A stretch of 64,000 nt of DNA from Plectrocnemia conspersa (taxonomy: Eukaryota; Arthropoda; Insecta; Trichoptera; Polycentropodidae). Positions 22,990 through 34,740 of the stretch are shown here, piece by piece. The stretch is from positions 186,001 through 250,000 of the forward strand of contig VTFK01000303.1 in assembly GCA_009617715.1 (NCBI GenBank), in the 5' to 3' direction. A program made the position numbers and the translations under genes. Every line of letters starts with the position of its first letter. Position 1 is the first letter of the stretch. The notes below the pieces were generated by a model. That model saw nothing but the letters and a program-made list of their open reading frames with translations. It searched no databases and was not told the origin of the DNA.

Positions 22990-23835
22990 CCGGAAATTCA
23001 CTGGAATCGAGACTTTTGTTTACTTATCGGTAAAATTATATTGTAGCAAAAAAATATTTTTGACAAATATTTGTATTTAAATATTTGTATAAATAAAAAT
23101 ATTTAATAATTTATTTAATAAATTTAAAAGGAAATATTTTTTATATTTATATATTATTTATAAAATCTACAAAATTATAAAAAAAAATTACATATTATTT
23201 TTGATATGCAAAATATATATATTTTTTTAAGACCAAATCATTTATTAACGAATAATATAATTTTCTTATTGAATATTCATTTCGTAAAAAATAATAATTC
23301 GCTTTCCGTTGATGTTGGCATAATTTTGAGCAAAGATTAATTTAACGTCAACTTTAATTCTGTTCCCCAATTGATTGCAAAATCTTACATTTATTACATT
23401 GCCTACATTTAATGTTTTTTAACGGAGAAATATACAGGTAGTGTGTTTAATTATTATTCGATTGTCAATGTGATCAGATGTCATCAGTATTATTTTTATT
23501 AATTATTTCAATATACAACTTCAAGCTATCTACGTAAAATATTTTTAATAAATCTGCATAGTAATCAAATATATTTTTTGGGATGAACTATGAAATTAAT
23601 TTTAATTTATAACATAGTCGGGCTTCCATAAAAAATGTTTTAAATCCAAAACTATTTATTTATTCTTTCGTTAATTTCTGATTTTAGTGCTGCAAAAATC
23701 TTTTTCATTAGAAAATCGAGTCTTGGTGTTTAATAGTTTAAACGTTCCTGGACCAGAAACAATACAAAAGTCGGGAATTCCCGGGAATAAATTTCCTGGG
23801 TTTTTTTCGATACAGAATTTTTAGTCAAGTCACAA
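22990..23835 (-). repeat. Dispersed repeat R, copy B
   Basis: The longest uninterrupted copy of the family. Plus-strand landmarks: ATCGAGACTTTTGTTTACTT then ATCGGTAAAATTA (about 23007), TTCGCTTTCCGTTGATGTTG (about 23297), AACGGAGAAAT (about 23423), ATTAATTATTTCA (about 23498), CATAGTCGGGC (about 23614), TTCCCGGGAAT (about 23776) and TTCGATACAGAATTTTTAGTC (about 23807). On the minus strand a fragment reads NYQTPRLDF-like residues, then MKKIFAALKSEINERINK, followed by stops. That resembles transposase remnants of hAT type, though not enough to name. Confidence 0.5.
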
Positions 23836-23839
23836 AGAA

Positions 23840-25000
23840 ACAAATAGTGTTTTATACAAGCGTTTTCTAAATAAATATCTTCACGAAATCCCGAAGCACC
23901 TAAATATTTTTAGATACGTGTTATATTTTTGTGCTACGGTCCTGTATCGCAAACTCTTAAAATCGCTTTAAAAATTTCGTTATAGGGTGATTTTTGCCTG
24001 GACCAGATTTGACAATTGAAATTATATCTGCGTTAATTTTACGTAAACTCCACTGAATTCGAGTACAGTACTAAACTTACTTTTAGATTATCTTATTTCT
24101 CCAGCATAGATAGTGTGTCAATACTAATCGTCAACCTGGCCGTAGTCGTCAATCGTGACGGCTTAGGTCATGAATCAAGGTGGAGCAATATGCAAAGCGC
24201 ACAAGGTGTTAAAGCTACTGGTTGCTAATGGATCAGTAAATAAGTCCCTTAGATCCACCATACAAAGTGTGTGAGAACATCCGAGCTCTTTTTAGTATAG
24301 GGCTAAACACTTGTGTATTATAGCTTGAAAACAAAGTACGAATTAAGGTAATACATGGTAAATGCTTTTTACATGACAACTTTAAGGCAATGGGGAAATC
24401 AATCTTCTCTTTCTCGATTCTTTAACCAAGCATTTGAGGGGTGACCCTGTTTTTTTCTGATCTTATATTATTAGATAATTAAAATTTAGGAATAAAAAAA
24501 ATACGTTCGTTTTAGGTAGCATAAATCCGGCAACAATGGAACTGTTTTAATTTATTTTTTTCAATCACATGCATTGTATCGTTATTTGCGCCATTTACGA
24601 TAGATCGTTTCAGTGTATTATTTATTGTCAAATATTCCTTTTAACAATGTCGCTAAAACGCCGTTTTTGTACATATATAAAATAAAAATTCATTGGTTTT
24701 ACTTTTTATAAGGTTTTGCAATTGATGGCTGCTACAATTGCTCTTTTTTAGATTTATTTAATAAATTAGCAGTAATGCTAATTTATAAAAAAAATCGTAT
24801 GTAGATAAAATAATAATTTCCTAGAAAATGGATAATGATTTGAACTCTCGACTTTTCGTGTATGCTATTGTTACATATAATTTATTTCTCTAAAATTTTT
24901 TAGACAAGCACTAATGATACAATAAACTGCTAAATTACTTTTATAGCTGGTTGATATAAATATGTTCATAGAGAACAATAGTTCTTATCATCTTTGATTT
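23840..25000. other. Mixed and AT-rich stretch, no gene seen
   Basis: A moderately complex part lies at about 23990-24310. One plus-strand stretch there reads NQGGAICKAHKVLKLLVANG, but it ends quickly and is not recognisable. Near 24835-24850 a minus-strand GAGAGTTCAAATC resembles a tRNA B box. Otherwise AT-rich. Confidence 0.4.
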
Positions 25001-25540
25001 ACTCTCTCGCAATATTTATTTTCTTACGTTCGTGTTTAATTTTCCACGTACTTATCCAGCGTGCTTACGTTTCGGTTTCGAATATCACGCTTTCGCTAAG
25101 TAAACACAATAGAAACGGTCACACAACCGAACATTCGTGTTGTGAAGATAAAAATGGTATATCAACAATCCTTCTCTTTTGCTAATAAAAGTAACAAACA
25201 AACGATTCGATAAATTGCATGAAAACTAAATTAAAGTACAGGTATCAAACTGGTGGCTTTCGTGGATAAAGCTCCATTATAGTAAGAAGTACTTTTTACA
25301 TTTTCAAATGAAAGTAAAACTTGTCTTTTTACCAAAGAAAAATATGTAAAAATACACAACAATTTATATAGCGCTTGCTTTATTAACTTTTTATTTATAT
25401 AACACATATTTTGTATTAATTCTGAAGTGAATTATTTTTATAACAAATGTATAGATTTTTATTTTAAATTATTATTACATATAGTAACTTACTAATATAT
25501 TTGCTTCTCTCTCTAAAACCGTTATGCTAATTGCATTTGA
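25000..25540. other. Mixed, then AT-rich stretch
   Basis: The first 150 bases are of balanced composition and carry a 63-codon open frame (24994-25185) without known similarity. The rest is AT-rich. Confidence 0.4.
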
Positions 25541-26050
25541 TACAATCATTACAAATTAAGCTCATAGCGGAAGCTTTGTGAGGCGAATAATCCTGTACCC
25601 GACAAAAACCTTTCACAGAAACCAAGAAAGCTCTCCCATCGCGGTATCCACACGTTTTATTAATATTCCCCGGGACACTCGCCAATTTACTTAATAATAT
25701 CTATAGTCGATACTTTCCACCGTTATCGTGTGCATAATCGAATCAACATCAAAATATCACACAAAGGGTTGTGCTTTTTAAAAATTAACGTTACGGTCCA
25801 GCACTTTGCCGCTATAGGGTTAAGTCTGGGTCCCGGATCGGTGGTCACCCCACCGGGCGGACAAAAAAGAGCTTATCTGTCGTCGGACCTTCCCTAGTCC
25901 TGTCTTCCTTCCCTCCCGGGATTACCGCGGAAATTTAAATTTAAATAGCCCTTCCCGCTACGTCGCGAATTTATCTGCGCACATGCCATAGGTAGATAAC
26001 GTACGTGGTGGAACTGGCCCTTTGGGCAGACTTTTAAAGATTACAGGAAA
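25540..26050. other. GC-rich island, candidate regulatory DNA
   Basis: Complex sequence with GGGTCCCGGATCGGTGG, ACCCCACCGGGCGGACA and TCCCTCCCGGGATTACCGCGG around 25830-25931, followed by GCTACGTCGCGAATTTATC. It has no open frame above 60 codons, which for such composition suggests ordinary non-coding DNA. One of the cleanest candidate conserved non-coding elements of the window by composition. Confidence 0.4.
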
Positions 26051-27100
26051 AATTTAGCTTTGGGTGTGTGAAAAAAATATAGTCAAAAACAAACAAGTGT
26101 CGTAACAGAGATATGCGAAAAGTTGAGTTAAGGTCAGGAAGATATTAAAAAGTAAGTTTATGTATTGTATATATTTATATATATTATAATATATAAATTA
26201 AGTATCAAAAAATATATTAAAAATTATAAAATGATTTAATAGCATGCTAACTGACCGTTTAAAACTTAATAATACTTTAGGTAAAGCTATATCAAGTATT
26301 TCACGCGAATTTCATCTAAAATATTTAGAATATTTTTATTAATGACCAAATAAAAAAATTAGAGCTTGAATATACAGGGCGGACTAAAACACAAGTGTGC
26401 TAAATTTGTTTATTTATTTATATACATATTGTTAGCTGTATAGAAATTTATCACAACAGCAAAAATATGTTTTTAAATTTGCAAATAAAAAGATCAACCA
26501 ATCCTATGCTGTATGAAAATGTAAAAGTCACTATATGTACTATCTATATATTTTTTATTCAGCACTAGTATGTTAACTATCGTTTTTTTTATCAATTATT
26601 AATTATTATTATAAAATATAGTATCTGTCGTTGCTTCAAATTCTAAACATTTATTTTCACAAGACTGCTTGTAGATCATAAATCCTCTTTCTATACTTAT
26701 AAAAGCTCTTTATTTAATGATTTTTAAAATATTAATTCTGCAATTGAATCTCTTTATCTCCACTTTATCCCCACAAACGCAAGATTCGCATTAAAAAAGC
26801 ACTAAAGAGTTGCACTATAATATACAATAGCGACACTTGCACAGATTTTTACATCGTACTTCAGTGATTTCCATACGAGCTATGATGGTCAATTTCTAAA
26901 AATTGTTTGTTTTGAAAATCTCTTTTCCATTTGGCAAAATTTTAAAAATGATTATTTTACAATGAGCTATATTTGCTTTATATAAAATTCTTTATATACT
27001 ATTATATAAATAATGATCAAGTGATGAGATGAGATTAAGAAAGTATTATAATTAAATATAATCATCTATTCTAATCCAACAGATACAACTAAAAATTAAA
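26050..27100. other. AT-rich stretch, no gene seen
   Basis: AT-rich. ATACAGGGCGGACTAAAACA near 26372 slightly resembles mariner-type termini of the CAGGGTG(T)CC kind, but no partner end was found. Confidence 0.45.
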
Positions 27101-27104
27101 AAAA

Positions 27105-27180
27105 AGTGGATTCCTGTGAGATTTAAACCCACAACTTTAATTCACGACATTCTAGTCTTAAAAACTTTGTCTTAATAAAG
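27105..27180 (-). repeat. tRNA-like sequence, possible SINE remnant
   Basis: Read on the minus strand, GTGGGTTTAAATCTCACAGG resembles a T-arm with a B box (GGTTYAAATC) in which one C has decayed to T. No cloverleaf can be drawn with confidence. A SINE or tRNA pseudogene is possible. Confidence 0.25.
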
Positions 27181-27419
27181 AAAACACCGAATGGAAATAA
27201 ATCCTATAAATCTTGAATTTAAATGAGTTTATTTATCATACTTAAAAGTTTATAATATATTATATAAATAAATAGTTTTAGCATCTGTTGTTTAAAAATA
27301 TTAAATACAGTTGGAAAAGAACATGTATGCTTCTCTTCGATTCTTTTCTTAAAACAATTATGGAATGTGAGATAAATGTCACTTTAACATTTTAAAACTA
27401 GTTGTATTAGACAAATGTA

Positions 27420-27700
27420 TTATCTCTGGTGCGCTTCATTTCATACAAAGCGTTGTTTTTTTATTAGCGAAGATAGTGGATGGTTAACGTATTTATAAAG
27501 ATTGTAATATTGTGTCATATTTGGTGTCCGTGCACGAATGCCGTTGTTGACGCTGTTTTTTGTGGTATAGAGATCTCTTTTGTTGTGTGATGAGTAAGAT
27601 CTTTTGTAATGGTTATGGAACTTTTAGAGTGTGAAATATCTCTTTTCGTCGTTCAAGTGATCGTTGTGGTGACCTCTTAATTTGTGACTAATGGCACAAT
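27420..27700 (+). other. T/G-rich strand-asymmetric stretch with a recurring motif
   Basis: Over about 270 bases the plus strand is rich in T and G and poor in C. It carries a recurring core: AGAGATCTCTTTTGTTGTG, TAAGATCTTTTGTAATGG and GAAATATCTCTTTTCGTCG, spaced some 45-60 bases apart. No open frame is preserved. Such skew can mark transcribed sequence, but nothing here proves a transcript. Confidence 0.35.
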
Positions 27701-28160
27701 TGTTTAAAAATATCCCACTTGTTAATTTAAAATTAACGATATATCTATACTTTGTATTCTAATCGATTGGTCAGATTTCAAATTATTGCTAATTTAAAAA
27801 AAATCAAATAATAAAATAACGAATCAAACATATTTAGGATTGCATACATTGAATATTTATTATTGTATTAAAAATAAAGATAATTGATAAAAAACATCTT
27901 TCTTTGTTGTGATTGTCTTTTTGATTGTTATTAAACATAAACAGCGCGTAATTGATATGTAACAATTTTATAAAGAAAGTTCTTAAGACTCTAATCCTTT
28001 TGCCATTTTTCTCATTAGACAATATTTAAGTACCTTCATGGATTCTATAATCCAATTTCCTGGAAATTCTGGTAGCTACACACAAATATTATGTATCAGT
28101 TCTTATCAGAAAGAGTTCTATTGGATGATATTCTTCTTTTACTAAAATTATTTTCATTTA
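27700..28160. other. AT-rich stretch, no gene seen
   Basis: AT-rich. The 62-codon minus-strand frame at 27834-28022 is of low complexity. Nothing supported. Confidence 0.5.
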
Positions 28161-28620
28161 TCTTAACAATTTAACTAACCACCCTATACTTTATCGCGCA
28201 GAAATTCACTATTGTATTTTTATCGCGCGCATATTTAGAATATTCGCGATCGATTCGATGTGTATCCCACAATATGTGTATATAAGCGCGAGGAAAAGGA
28301 AAATTTTCATATAAATGGACAGCGATATAGAAGTGACGCCGGAAAAACCTATTCCACCCCCTAGCATCTGATACCAAAAGTGACGTCACACACATACAAA
28401 CTCACCCTACGCGCGATCATATTACGATATGATGCATTATTAAGATGCGTCGCACTAAAATCTATACGCACACACCTCCGCGTGGTTTCGATATAGAACT
28501 ACTATACGCGCTTTTATTGCACTGTTAACACACACAATCAACCCCTCAGGAGCATCCCTTAGGAGGGGATGAAAAAACACACAGATATTGGGTATATTTG
28601 TTCACGATGCACATATGGCG
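28160..28620. other. GC-richer island with CpG-rich motifs
   Basis: Repeated GCGCGC-type motifs (TTTATCGCGCAG, ATCGCGCGCATA, CTACGCGCGATCA), TTCGCGATCGATTCG near 28244 and a short dyad CATCCC/GGGATG near 28553-28571. A 74-codon minus-strand frame (28171-28395) has no known domain. Candidate conserved non-coding element. Confidence 0.33.
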
Positions 28621-29130
28621 ATTTTAAAATTTTAAAGGTGTATCAGTAAACAAATCGACAAAAAATTTTAAGATTTTAAGAAGCTCTATAGTAATATTAT
28701 AACTTTAAGGGAAGGGTACATAATTTATTTTTAATGTAAATCCGTATTGATATTCACTTTGAAGTTCCATTTTGCTTTATTCGTGCACTTTGCATAAATA
28801 TCTGACGAAAATAAATATGCATCTTAAATACAAGTGGGGTGTCATTTAATTAAAAAACAATAATAATATATTTTTAATAAATCAATATTTTAATTAGCAA
28901 TATATAGTTCATATAAATACATTCTCTCTGCGATACATATTTTTTAAATTATCTATCTTAATTTCATATTATTATTTTGAAAACTATTTTAACCCATATC
29001 ATCATAATAGATTTCAAAAAAAGCACAATAAATTTAAAATAAATACAAAATACCTTTATATACATATATAAGTTTATTTTAATTTATTCACCCAACAGTT
29101 TTATAAATCCGACGACAGTTTATTCTGATC
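28620..29130. other. AT-rich stretch, no gene seen
   Basis: AT-rich. No gene or repeat supported. Confidence 0.5.
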
Positions 29131-29570
29131 TCGTACAATTTTCTTTCATCCATCGACTCCAGCTCGGTTCTGAGTATCAGCGTCCATTTTTTTTTATTTA
29201 TTTCACCTCGTATTTCCGGTGTTTCCCAACACAGAGGAGGAAGTTTTGACGTAATCGTAGAAGAAAAATAATATAATATCTCGATTCGTTCGGTAGAAAA
29301 CTTGTTAGCACCATGTCAACACGGCGTTCACAAATAGACCCGCTTAGACTCTGATCTATTCGATGTTGACAGCAGGAGCGAGACCAATCTGTTTGATTCA
29401 TTTTCATCCGGGGAATATTTTAAAATTACTTTTAGAAAACTAAGAATTTTTCCGCTTAAAAAAATGACTCTACAACAAAATTGCGAATCATCAATCATAT
29501 TTAAACGATCGCTCACGAAGCGCTAATTTTTTTCAGCACTTAATAAGCGCGGTCGGTAACAAGTTAATTA
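29130..29570. other. GC-richer island
   Basis: Balanced composition from about 29150 to 29560, with two overlapping minus-strand open frames in different phases (29198-29407, 29328-29516). Neither product is recognisable. Two overlapping frames in the same strand suggest chance. Candidate conserved element. Confidence 0.28.
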
Positions 29571-29965
29571 TTATACAAGAATCGTAATGAAAAAATGTGA
29601 ACAATTTTAAACATGCATCCAGAGATGATATCTTACTATAAACCGGTCTCTTGTGTAATATATATTAAAATACTAATTAATAATAAAAAAAATGTTTGTT
29701 CATTTAACCTAATTGATAATTAATATAAATAATACTTTTAATGTAGGAAGTTATATATTATTTAAATTAAATAAAGCTTTTTTAACTGTAGTTAAAAATC
29801 ATTTAATACCTTTTCGTTTTTAGTCATTAATCTTGCAGTAAAAAAATAAGAATGAGTGCTTCATAATATTAAGAATCCATAGATACGTCTTCAATCATTT
29901 TCGGCAAGTTTTGTTGGACCAGCGGCATAAATTTCGTCCCGCCCTCTGTTACTAACCTGTCTTAA

Positions 29966-30435
29966 CCCTTTGAGCAGTATCGCCGTACATGTACGGTGAT
30001 CGATCTTTCACTGTTTTGAGGTACCCCAGAGAGATATATATTTATATTTATATAGTATAAAATAAAAAACATAATTATAATTTTTTTTAAATTTTAATTA
30101 TTATAAATGCTTTCAATAGAAAATAATACCAATAAATTAAAGAGTAAAAAATAAATTAACATAACATAAAATTTTATAAAATTAATATGAAATATTTTTT
30201 GTTATGTAAATTTATTTCGTACACTTTTTTTATTAATATTATTTTGTATAGAAATAATTTACAAATAAAAAAAAAATTAAAGTAAGTATATAAAAATAAG
30301 TTTTTTTTATTATTTATTCAGTTATATATGTAAATATTTTACAATCATATTATTTTTAAATATATAACTATCCGGGCTACCTCAAAACAGTGAAAGATCA
30401 ACCGCCGTACATGTACGGCGATACTCTTCATAGGT
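29966..30435. mobile_element. piggyBac-like MITE, copy P2, with TTAA target duplication
   Basis: A 470-bp non-autonomous element bracketed by TTAA at 29962-29965 and 30436-30439. The ends are inverted repeats of about 70 bp. The left begins CCCTTTGAGCAGTATCGCC; the right, read inward on minus, begins ACCTATGAAGAGTATCGCC. Both continue with GTACATGTACGG, TGATCTTTCACTGTTTTGA, then GGTA and CCC/GCC boxes. The right end holds the perfect 18-bp palindrome CGCCGTACATGTACGGCG. The interior is A/T only and encodes nothing. The TTAA target and CCC terminus are hallmarks of piggyBac-family transposition, presumably driven in trans by an autonomous relative elsewhere in the genome. Confidence 0.85.
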
Positions 30436-30439
30436 TTAA

Positions 30440-30890
30440 ATGTACAAATATGCGTCGTCTGGTTTTTTTCTAGTTTAAATAAACTTATAATTTGAGCAAC
30501 CATCCATTGAGCTGAAAGTATTTATATATAATTACTGATTGAAAAAAAAAAATTGTAAATTTTAATGCTTAAAATAAATTTTAAGTAAACTGCATATTTA
30601 CATATATTTTACAAAAATATTAGGAGAATTTTTTTGTAATAAAACAAATTAAATAAAGATTTAATAATATGTAATTTTATTCGTAGCTACATAATTCTGA
30701 GCGAAATAAGAACGTCTTCAGTGTTTTTTCATTTATGCTTTATATATAATATAATTCATATATTATAAATGAAAAGTAATTTTAATTTAGAAAAACAGTT
30801 TAAAACATAAACAAATTAATACCTATAATGTCTCTATATACAAAAGATTTAAAATCTTTATAATAAGCTTAAATTAATTCATTTATAACA
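30440..30890. other. AT-rich stretch, no gene seen
   Basis: AT-rich. Nothing supported. Confidence 0.5.
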
Positions 30891-30892
30891 TC

Positions 30893-30945
30893 AGAAAGTC
30901 GTTGACTATTGAGCTGACAGACTTGAGTTCGAATCCCATATGGAA
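30893..30945 (+). repeat. tRNA-derived SINE-like remnant
   Basis: GTTGACTATTGAGCTGAC (30901-30918), reminiscent of a degraded A-box/D-arm region, is followed by GAGTTCGAATCCCATATGG (30925-30943) with a perfect B box. The spacing is short for a whole tRNA. The shared GAGTTCGAATCC(C)ATATGG at 13456 supports a dispersed SINE family. The downstream sequence (TTTTTTTCTAGG) includes a T-run that could act as a Pol III terminator. Confidence 0.35.
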
Positions 30946-30949
30946 CTTT

Positions 30950-31300
30950 TTTTCTAGGAGATCGGAATTAGTAATTATAATATAATTTTAATTCCAATCA
31001 CAAATCAGGTTTACCTAGATTTTCATAATCTCACGGATAAATATTGTGATGTATAATTAAAATTGAACTTTGTCGTACATATTAGGTATTAAAAAATGTT
31101 TAATAATGAAACAATAAAAATATTATTATAAAGATATATTTATATATATTTCTCATACCCACATATTGATCCCAATTTTATTATATTTTAAACGTATTGA
31201 ATGAAAGCCAATTTTCTTAGTAATAAAATAAGCCATACACATATCCAATACAATTATTGTGTTTGTAATGAATATATTTTGATAGACGTTATCTCGCTAT
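30950..31300. other. AT-rich stretch, no gene seen
   Basis: AT-rich with TATATA runs near 31138-31150. Nothing else supported. Confidence 0.5.
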
Positions 31301-32200
31301 ATTATCACTATGTGTTCGAGCATGCGTTAAGGGACGAATGAAATTAGGTTCATTATTGGCTCCCCGTTCAATATTTTTGTATTCAACATTATGCATTGGA
31401 ACTTGTCAATTTTTATTAGGGCATTTCGAATATTGCATTTCGGCACCCCACACGTTATGATATTATTTTTTTTATTCGAACACCGTTTTCATTTTATGCA
31501 CCATCAAGAGAAACGATCCCCAAATGTCTTTTGTGTGTATGCCGATCCCCTTTTGGTCTTTGTTTATGCTGCACTTCTATATTTATAGTTTGATATGTAT
31601 TTAAGCTATTTTCAATTATTAGATCTCAAAGATTTTTAATCTTTCTCTAAATATATTCCATTGAAGCTATATTGATGCTTATTTTTTTAGTTCTAGGTGG
31701 CAATGTCATTAAACATCTGCGTATAATAGTCATGATCATGAAATAACCATAACTCAACGTTAGTTATTCCGAATTAGTGGAGTGGTTTTATTTAAATTTT
31801 ATTTCGGATTCCTGACGAATTCCCGTGGGGCAAGTGGTCAGGAATGGCTAGAATTTCTCCTTCGCTCTTATTCACCTGTCCTAATGGACGAGCAAAAAAC
31901 TCTTTAGGGCAAATTAAAATTCTTGGGAGTGATACGCGGTAGCACTGCGGCCGTAATAAAATATCGAGTTCCTTTTTCCTCCGCCGCTCTCGTCTCCTGC
32001 TTCCCTTTTGGTTAAGGAAAAAAGTGTATCATAAGAAAATTTATATGCATACCATTCATTAAGACGGCTCTTGTGGCTTTAGAATTTATTTTTAAGCAAT
32101 TAGTTGCGCGATTTTTGCTCCCGGATAATTTGGTCGCATAACATAGGCAGCTCAAAAGGATGCATATTTTATTCGAATCAAGTTCCTTAAGCAAAAAAGA
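31300..32200. other. Two GC-richer islands, candidate regulatory DNA
   Basis: The first (about 31300-31540) and second (about 31790-32190) are separated by AT-rich DNA. The second holds an inverted pair ATTCCTGAC/GTCAGGAAT (about 31807-31844, 20-nt loop), GCGGTAGCACTGCGGCCG near 31937 and CCTCCGCCGCTCTCGTC near 31979. Open frames here (31391-31588 plus, 32012-32194 minus) have no recognisable product. Confidence 0.33.
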
Positions 32201-33030
32201 TTAATATTTTAAATAACTAAGAGGGGATATAAAAATAAATATATTGGATAAATAAATATCTTAACATCAATCTCGGTCATCGTAACGTCAATCATCTTTT
32301 TGCAATACAGCAAAAATCATTGACATGGAAATTGGGGCGATAAAGGGATTTGAAAAAATTGTGTCATCGTATTTTTCTACTTTATAATAATAATTATTAT
32401 TATATGTTTAGCAATGTCTTGAATATTTTTTTATAATCAAATTGCAGACTTTTCACTGGATGTGGAAATAATTATTATGCCAAAAATGTTTAAGTATTTT
32501 GTTTAAAAACATTTATATATATTTACATGTATTATACATTATTTTATACTTATTGCATGTTAGCATATTAGATTATCATGTCAATGAATGAAATGAGGTA
32601 AACATAATCAATAACTACGAATGGGACATTTGATTGAAATTAAAGTCCTTAAATCAAACATTTATTTTACTTAATCATCATATATTCATCTTCAAGATTT
32701 GGAAAATCTATTTTATGACGATTGATTGGAATTATAATAATATATTATAATAATCACTACTTTCGATTTTTCGGATATGAAAAATATTCAAACTCAGGTT
32801 TTTTAGGCATAAGTCATTGTTTTAAGGTACTGGTCTTTCATGCTAGTCTAGATCTGTAATAAAAAATATTGTTTGGTATTAATTCACATGTTTGCAAATT
32901 AGAAGTTACATTTTCCTCTCAAGTGATACAGTTTCACAATCATTTAGATCTTATATAAATAATGTTTTTGTCAATATACTTGAAGCTTTGGTAACGAAGA
33001 TATCTAATAAAAGCAAAAATAAATTTAACG
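32200..33030. other. AT-rich stretch, no gene seen
   Basis: AT-rich. A 70-codon frame at 32892-33104 runs into the direct repeat at 33037 and is likely chance. Confidence 0.45.
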
Positions 33031-33036
33031 CTTTGA

Positions 33037-33113
33037 ATGCTACAGTGTTTTTAAAAATTCTTTTTTTAAACATATTCATCTGTTCTTTCTATACACTATT
33101 GTAATAAAATTCG
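33037..33113 (+). repeat. Direct repeat U, copy 1
   Basis: AATGCTACAGTG, then ACATATTCATCTGTTCTTTC, then TATACACTATTGTAATAAAA. This is repeated at 33293-33370 with about ten differences and small gaps, a period near 260 bp. No known family. Confidence 0.5.
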
Positions 33114-33292
33114 TTTAAAAACAAGGCTTTAATTACCTATAATAACGACTAAAAAACTATTTTTTGTTTCAAAATAATTCGAGAAAATACCAAGAACGTA
33201 TTGTCTATCCCTGCACATATTACTATTGTTTTTTACCCTCTGGTTACCGATCGCCGGAGTAGCCATTTAAACTATTTCTATATTAACCATAT

Positions 33293-33370
33293 GAATGCTA
33301 CGGTTTTTTAATAATTTTTTTCACATATTCATCAGTTCTTTCTATACATTATTATATCTAAATTCATTCA
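33293..33370 (+). repeat. Direct repeat U, copy 2
   Basis: AATGCTACGG, then CACATATTCATCAGTTCTTT, then CTATACATTATTATATCTAA. Second copy of the unit at 33037. The intervening 180 bp contain a mixed-composition patch (TTACCGATCGCCGGAGTAGCC near 33243) not found twice. Confidence 0.5.
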
Positions 33371-33589
33371 TGCCATTATCACACTAACGGGGTAGCAAGT
33401 TCACAAATTCATTTATTTTTTCGAGCATCATGACGTCAACAGTGATCTTTATTAGCATTTATTTTATATAATGACAAACAATGATAAATCATTGTTTAGC
33501 ATCCAAAAATTTAAGCCCTTTATTGAAACATAATAATAACTCAAACCCAACTCGACTGAACGAAAGATCAAAACTAAGTATTCTTAAAT

Positions 33590-33800
33590 TTGGTTGGTTT
33601 GTTTAGGTTTAGGTTAAAACTTTTGCAATTGTCAAATTAAATTTTACAGAAATTTTAAAGCGGCATATAGTTTCACTAGCGTCTTTCAGATAAATCATAT
33701 TTTTGCCAATATAAATATATATGCTGTTGAAAATGTATTCAAATATGATTTCACTGAAACAGTTAGTGAAATTATATTTATACTAATAAAATTTAACCTT
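33590..33800 (-). repeat. Repeat T, inverted diverged copy
   Basis: On the minus strand this reads AAATTTAATTTGACAATTGC, then AAAAGTTTTAACCTAAACCT, matching the CTCAATTTGACAGTTGCGAA and TTCAAACCCTAACC segments of the T copies at 49.2 and 49.5 kb. The plus strand also holds the family's characteristic TTTCACTAG and GATTTCACTGAAACAG motifs near 33672 and 33747. Boundaries are approximate. Confidence 0.45.
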
Positions 33801-33953
33801 AACTTGTACATAAGAAATATGCATTATTTCGTCGTGAAAATAGTATATTTCACATATTCAAAAAATAATCAATGTTCTAGTTTTTATTCTGCATTTTGTA
33901 ATTTTAATTTACTGATATTATTATTGTAGTAGGTGAATATTGTACATTATGTA

Positions 33954-33954
<1 letters not shown>

Positions 33955-34021
<67 letters not shown>
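33955..34021. repeat. (TA)n microsatellite, about 33 units
   Basis: An uninterrupted TA run of about 67 bases. Likely length-polymorphic and capable of cruciform extrusion. The true length may differ from the assembled one. Confidence 0.95.
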
Positions 34022-34025
<4 letters not shown>

Positions 34026-34339
34026 ATAATGAACTTCTGTAAAAATAGTATGAGCATGTCTTTAATTAAATGTTTTTAACCCTACATTTCATATTTTTTG
34101 TCGTCGAAAAAATATTATAAGTCAAATAAAAAATGATAAAAAAATAAATATCTATTTCAGTACAAACAGTATGTTGAAAATATACAACATTATGAAAATA
34201 AAGAATTTATAAAAGCATATAGAAATAGCATTAACTGTCTGTTTTCAAGTTTGTTGCAAATTTGAAGCACAACTATAGAAGTAAATGTAAGAATCTCAGT
34301 TGATAAGTTGCCATTGAATAGTATGTTTTTACCACTGCG

Positions 34340-34740
34340 GATATTTTGGCCGTGAAAAATGTCAAAGGGCCATTTCAGCGACCACTTTTCCCTGGCTGAT
34401 GAATCGGTCGAGCTGTGTGCTTTGGATTCCTTTCCGGAACCGCAGTGTCCGCCTGGCCGGTGATTGAGCACCTTCTTCCAGGAGCTGGTCTCTGGCCAGC
34501 AAGAGAGAATCGCCGCCGACAAAAAGGTGCTCATCCCAAAAATGCAGAGGCATTCACAAATGGACGTAATTTACGGCCGGCCGACGAAGAGGACGACGGT
34601 TTTTTGTCGTCACAGCGTTATTTTTATTGCGCTTCACTTTTATTGTTTTAGACACACTGGGAATTCCTGGACGAAAAGAAGAACTCCTTATAATTCAAGG
34701 CAACCGGAACGCCCTCCTAGTTCCGACGAAAATCGTCATA
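34340..34740. other. GC-rich island with open frames on both strands
   Basis: Strongly GC-enriched block (CCTGGCTGATGAATCGGTCG, CGCAGTGTCCGCCTGGCC, ATTTACGGCCGGCCGACG). Four open frames of 63-114 codons overlap here on both strands (34190-34534 and 34362-34553 minus; 34415-34651 and 34464-34751 plus). None contains a known domain, and mutual overlap makes chance the simplest explanation. A coding exon without its own start codon cannot be ruled out. Confidence 0.33.

Noticed and set aside
24150..24260. Plus-strand reading NQGGAICKAHKVLKLLVANG
   Set aside because: It looked like a possible protein fragment but stops soon and matches no family I can name.
33955..34021. TA run as a replication origin or structural element
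   Set aside because: A plain microsatellite explains it, and nothing around it supports a function.
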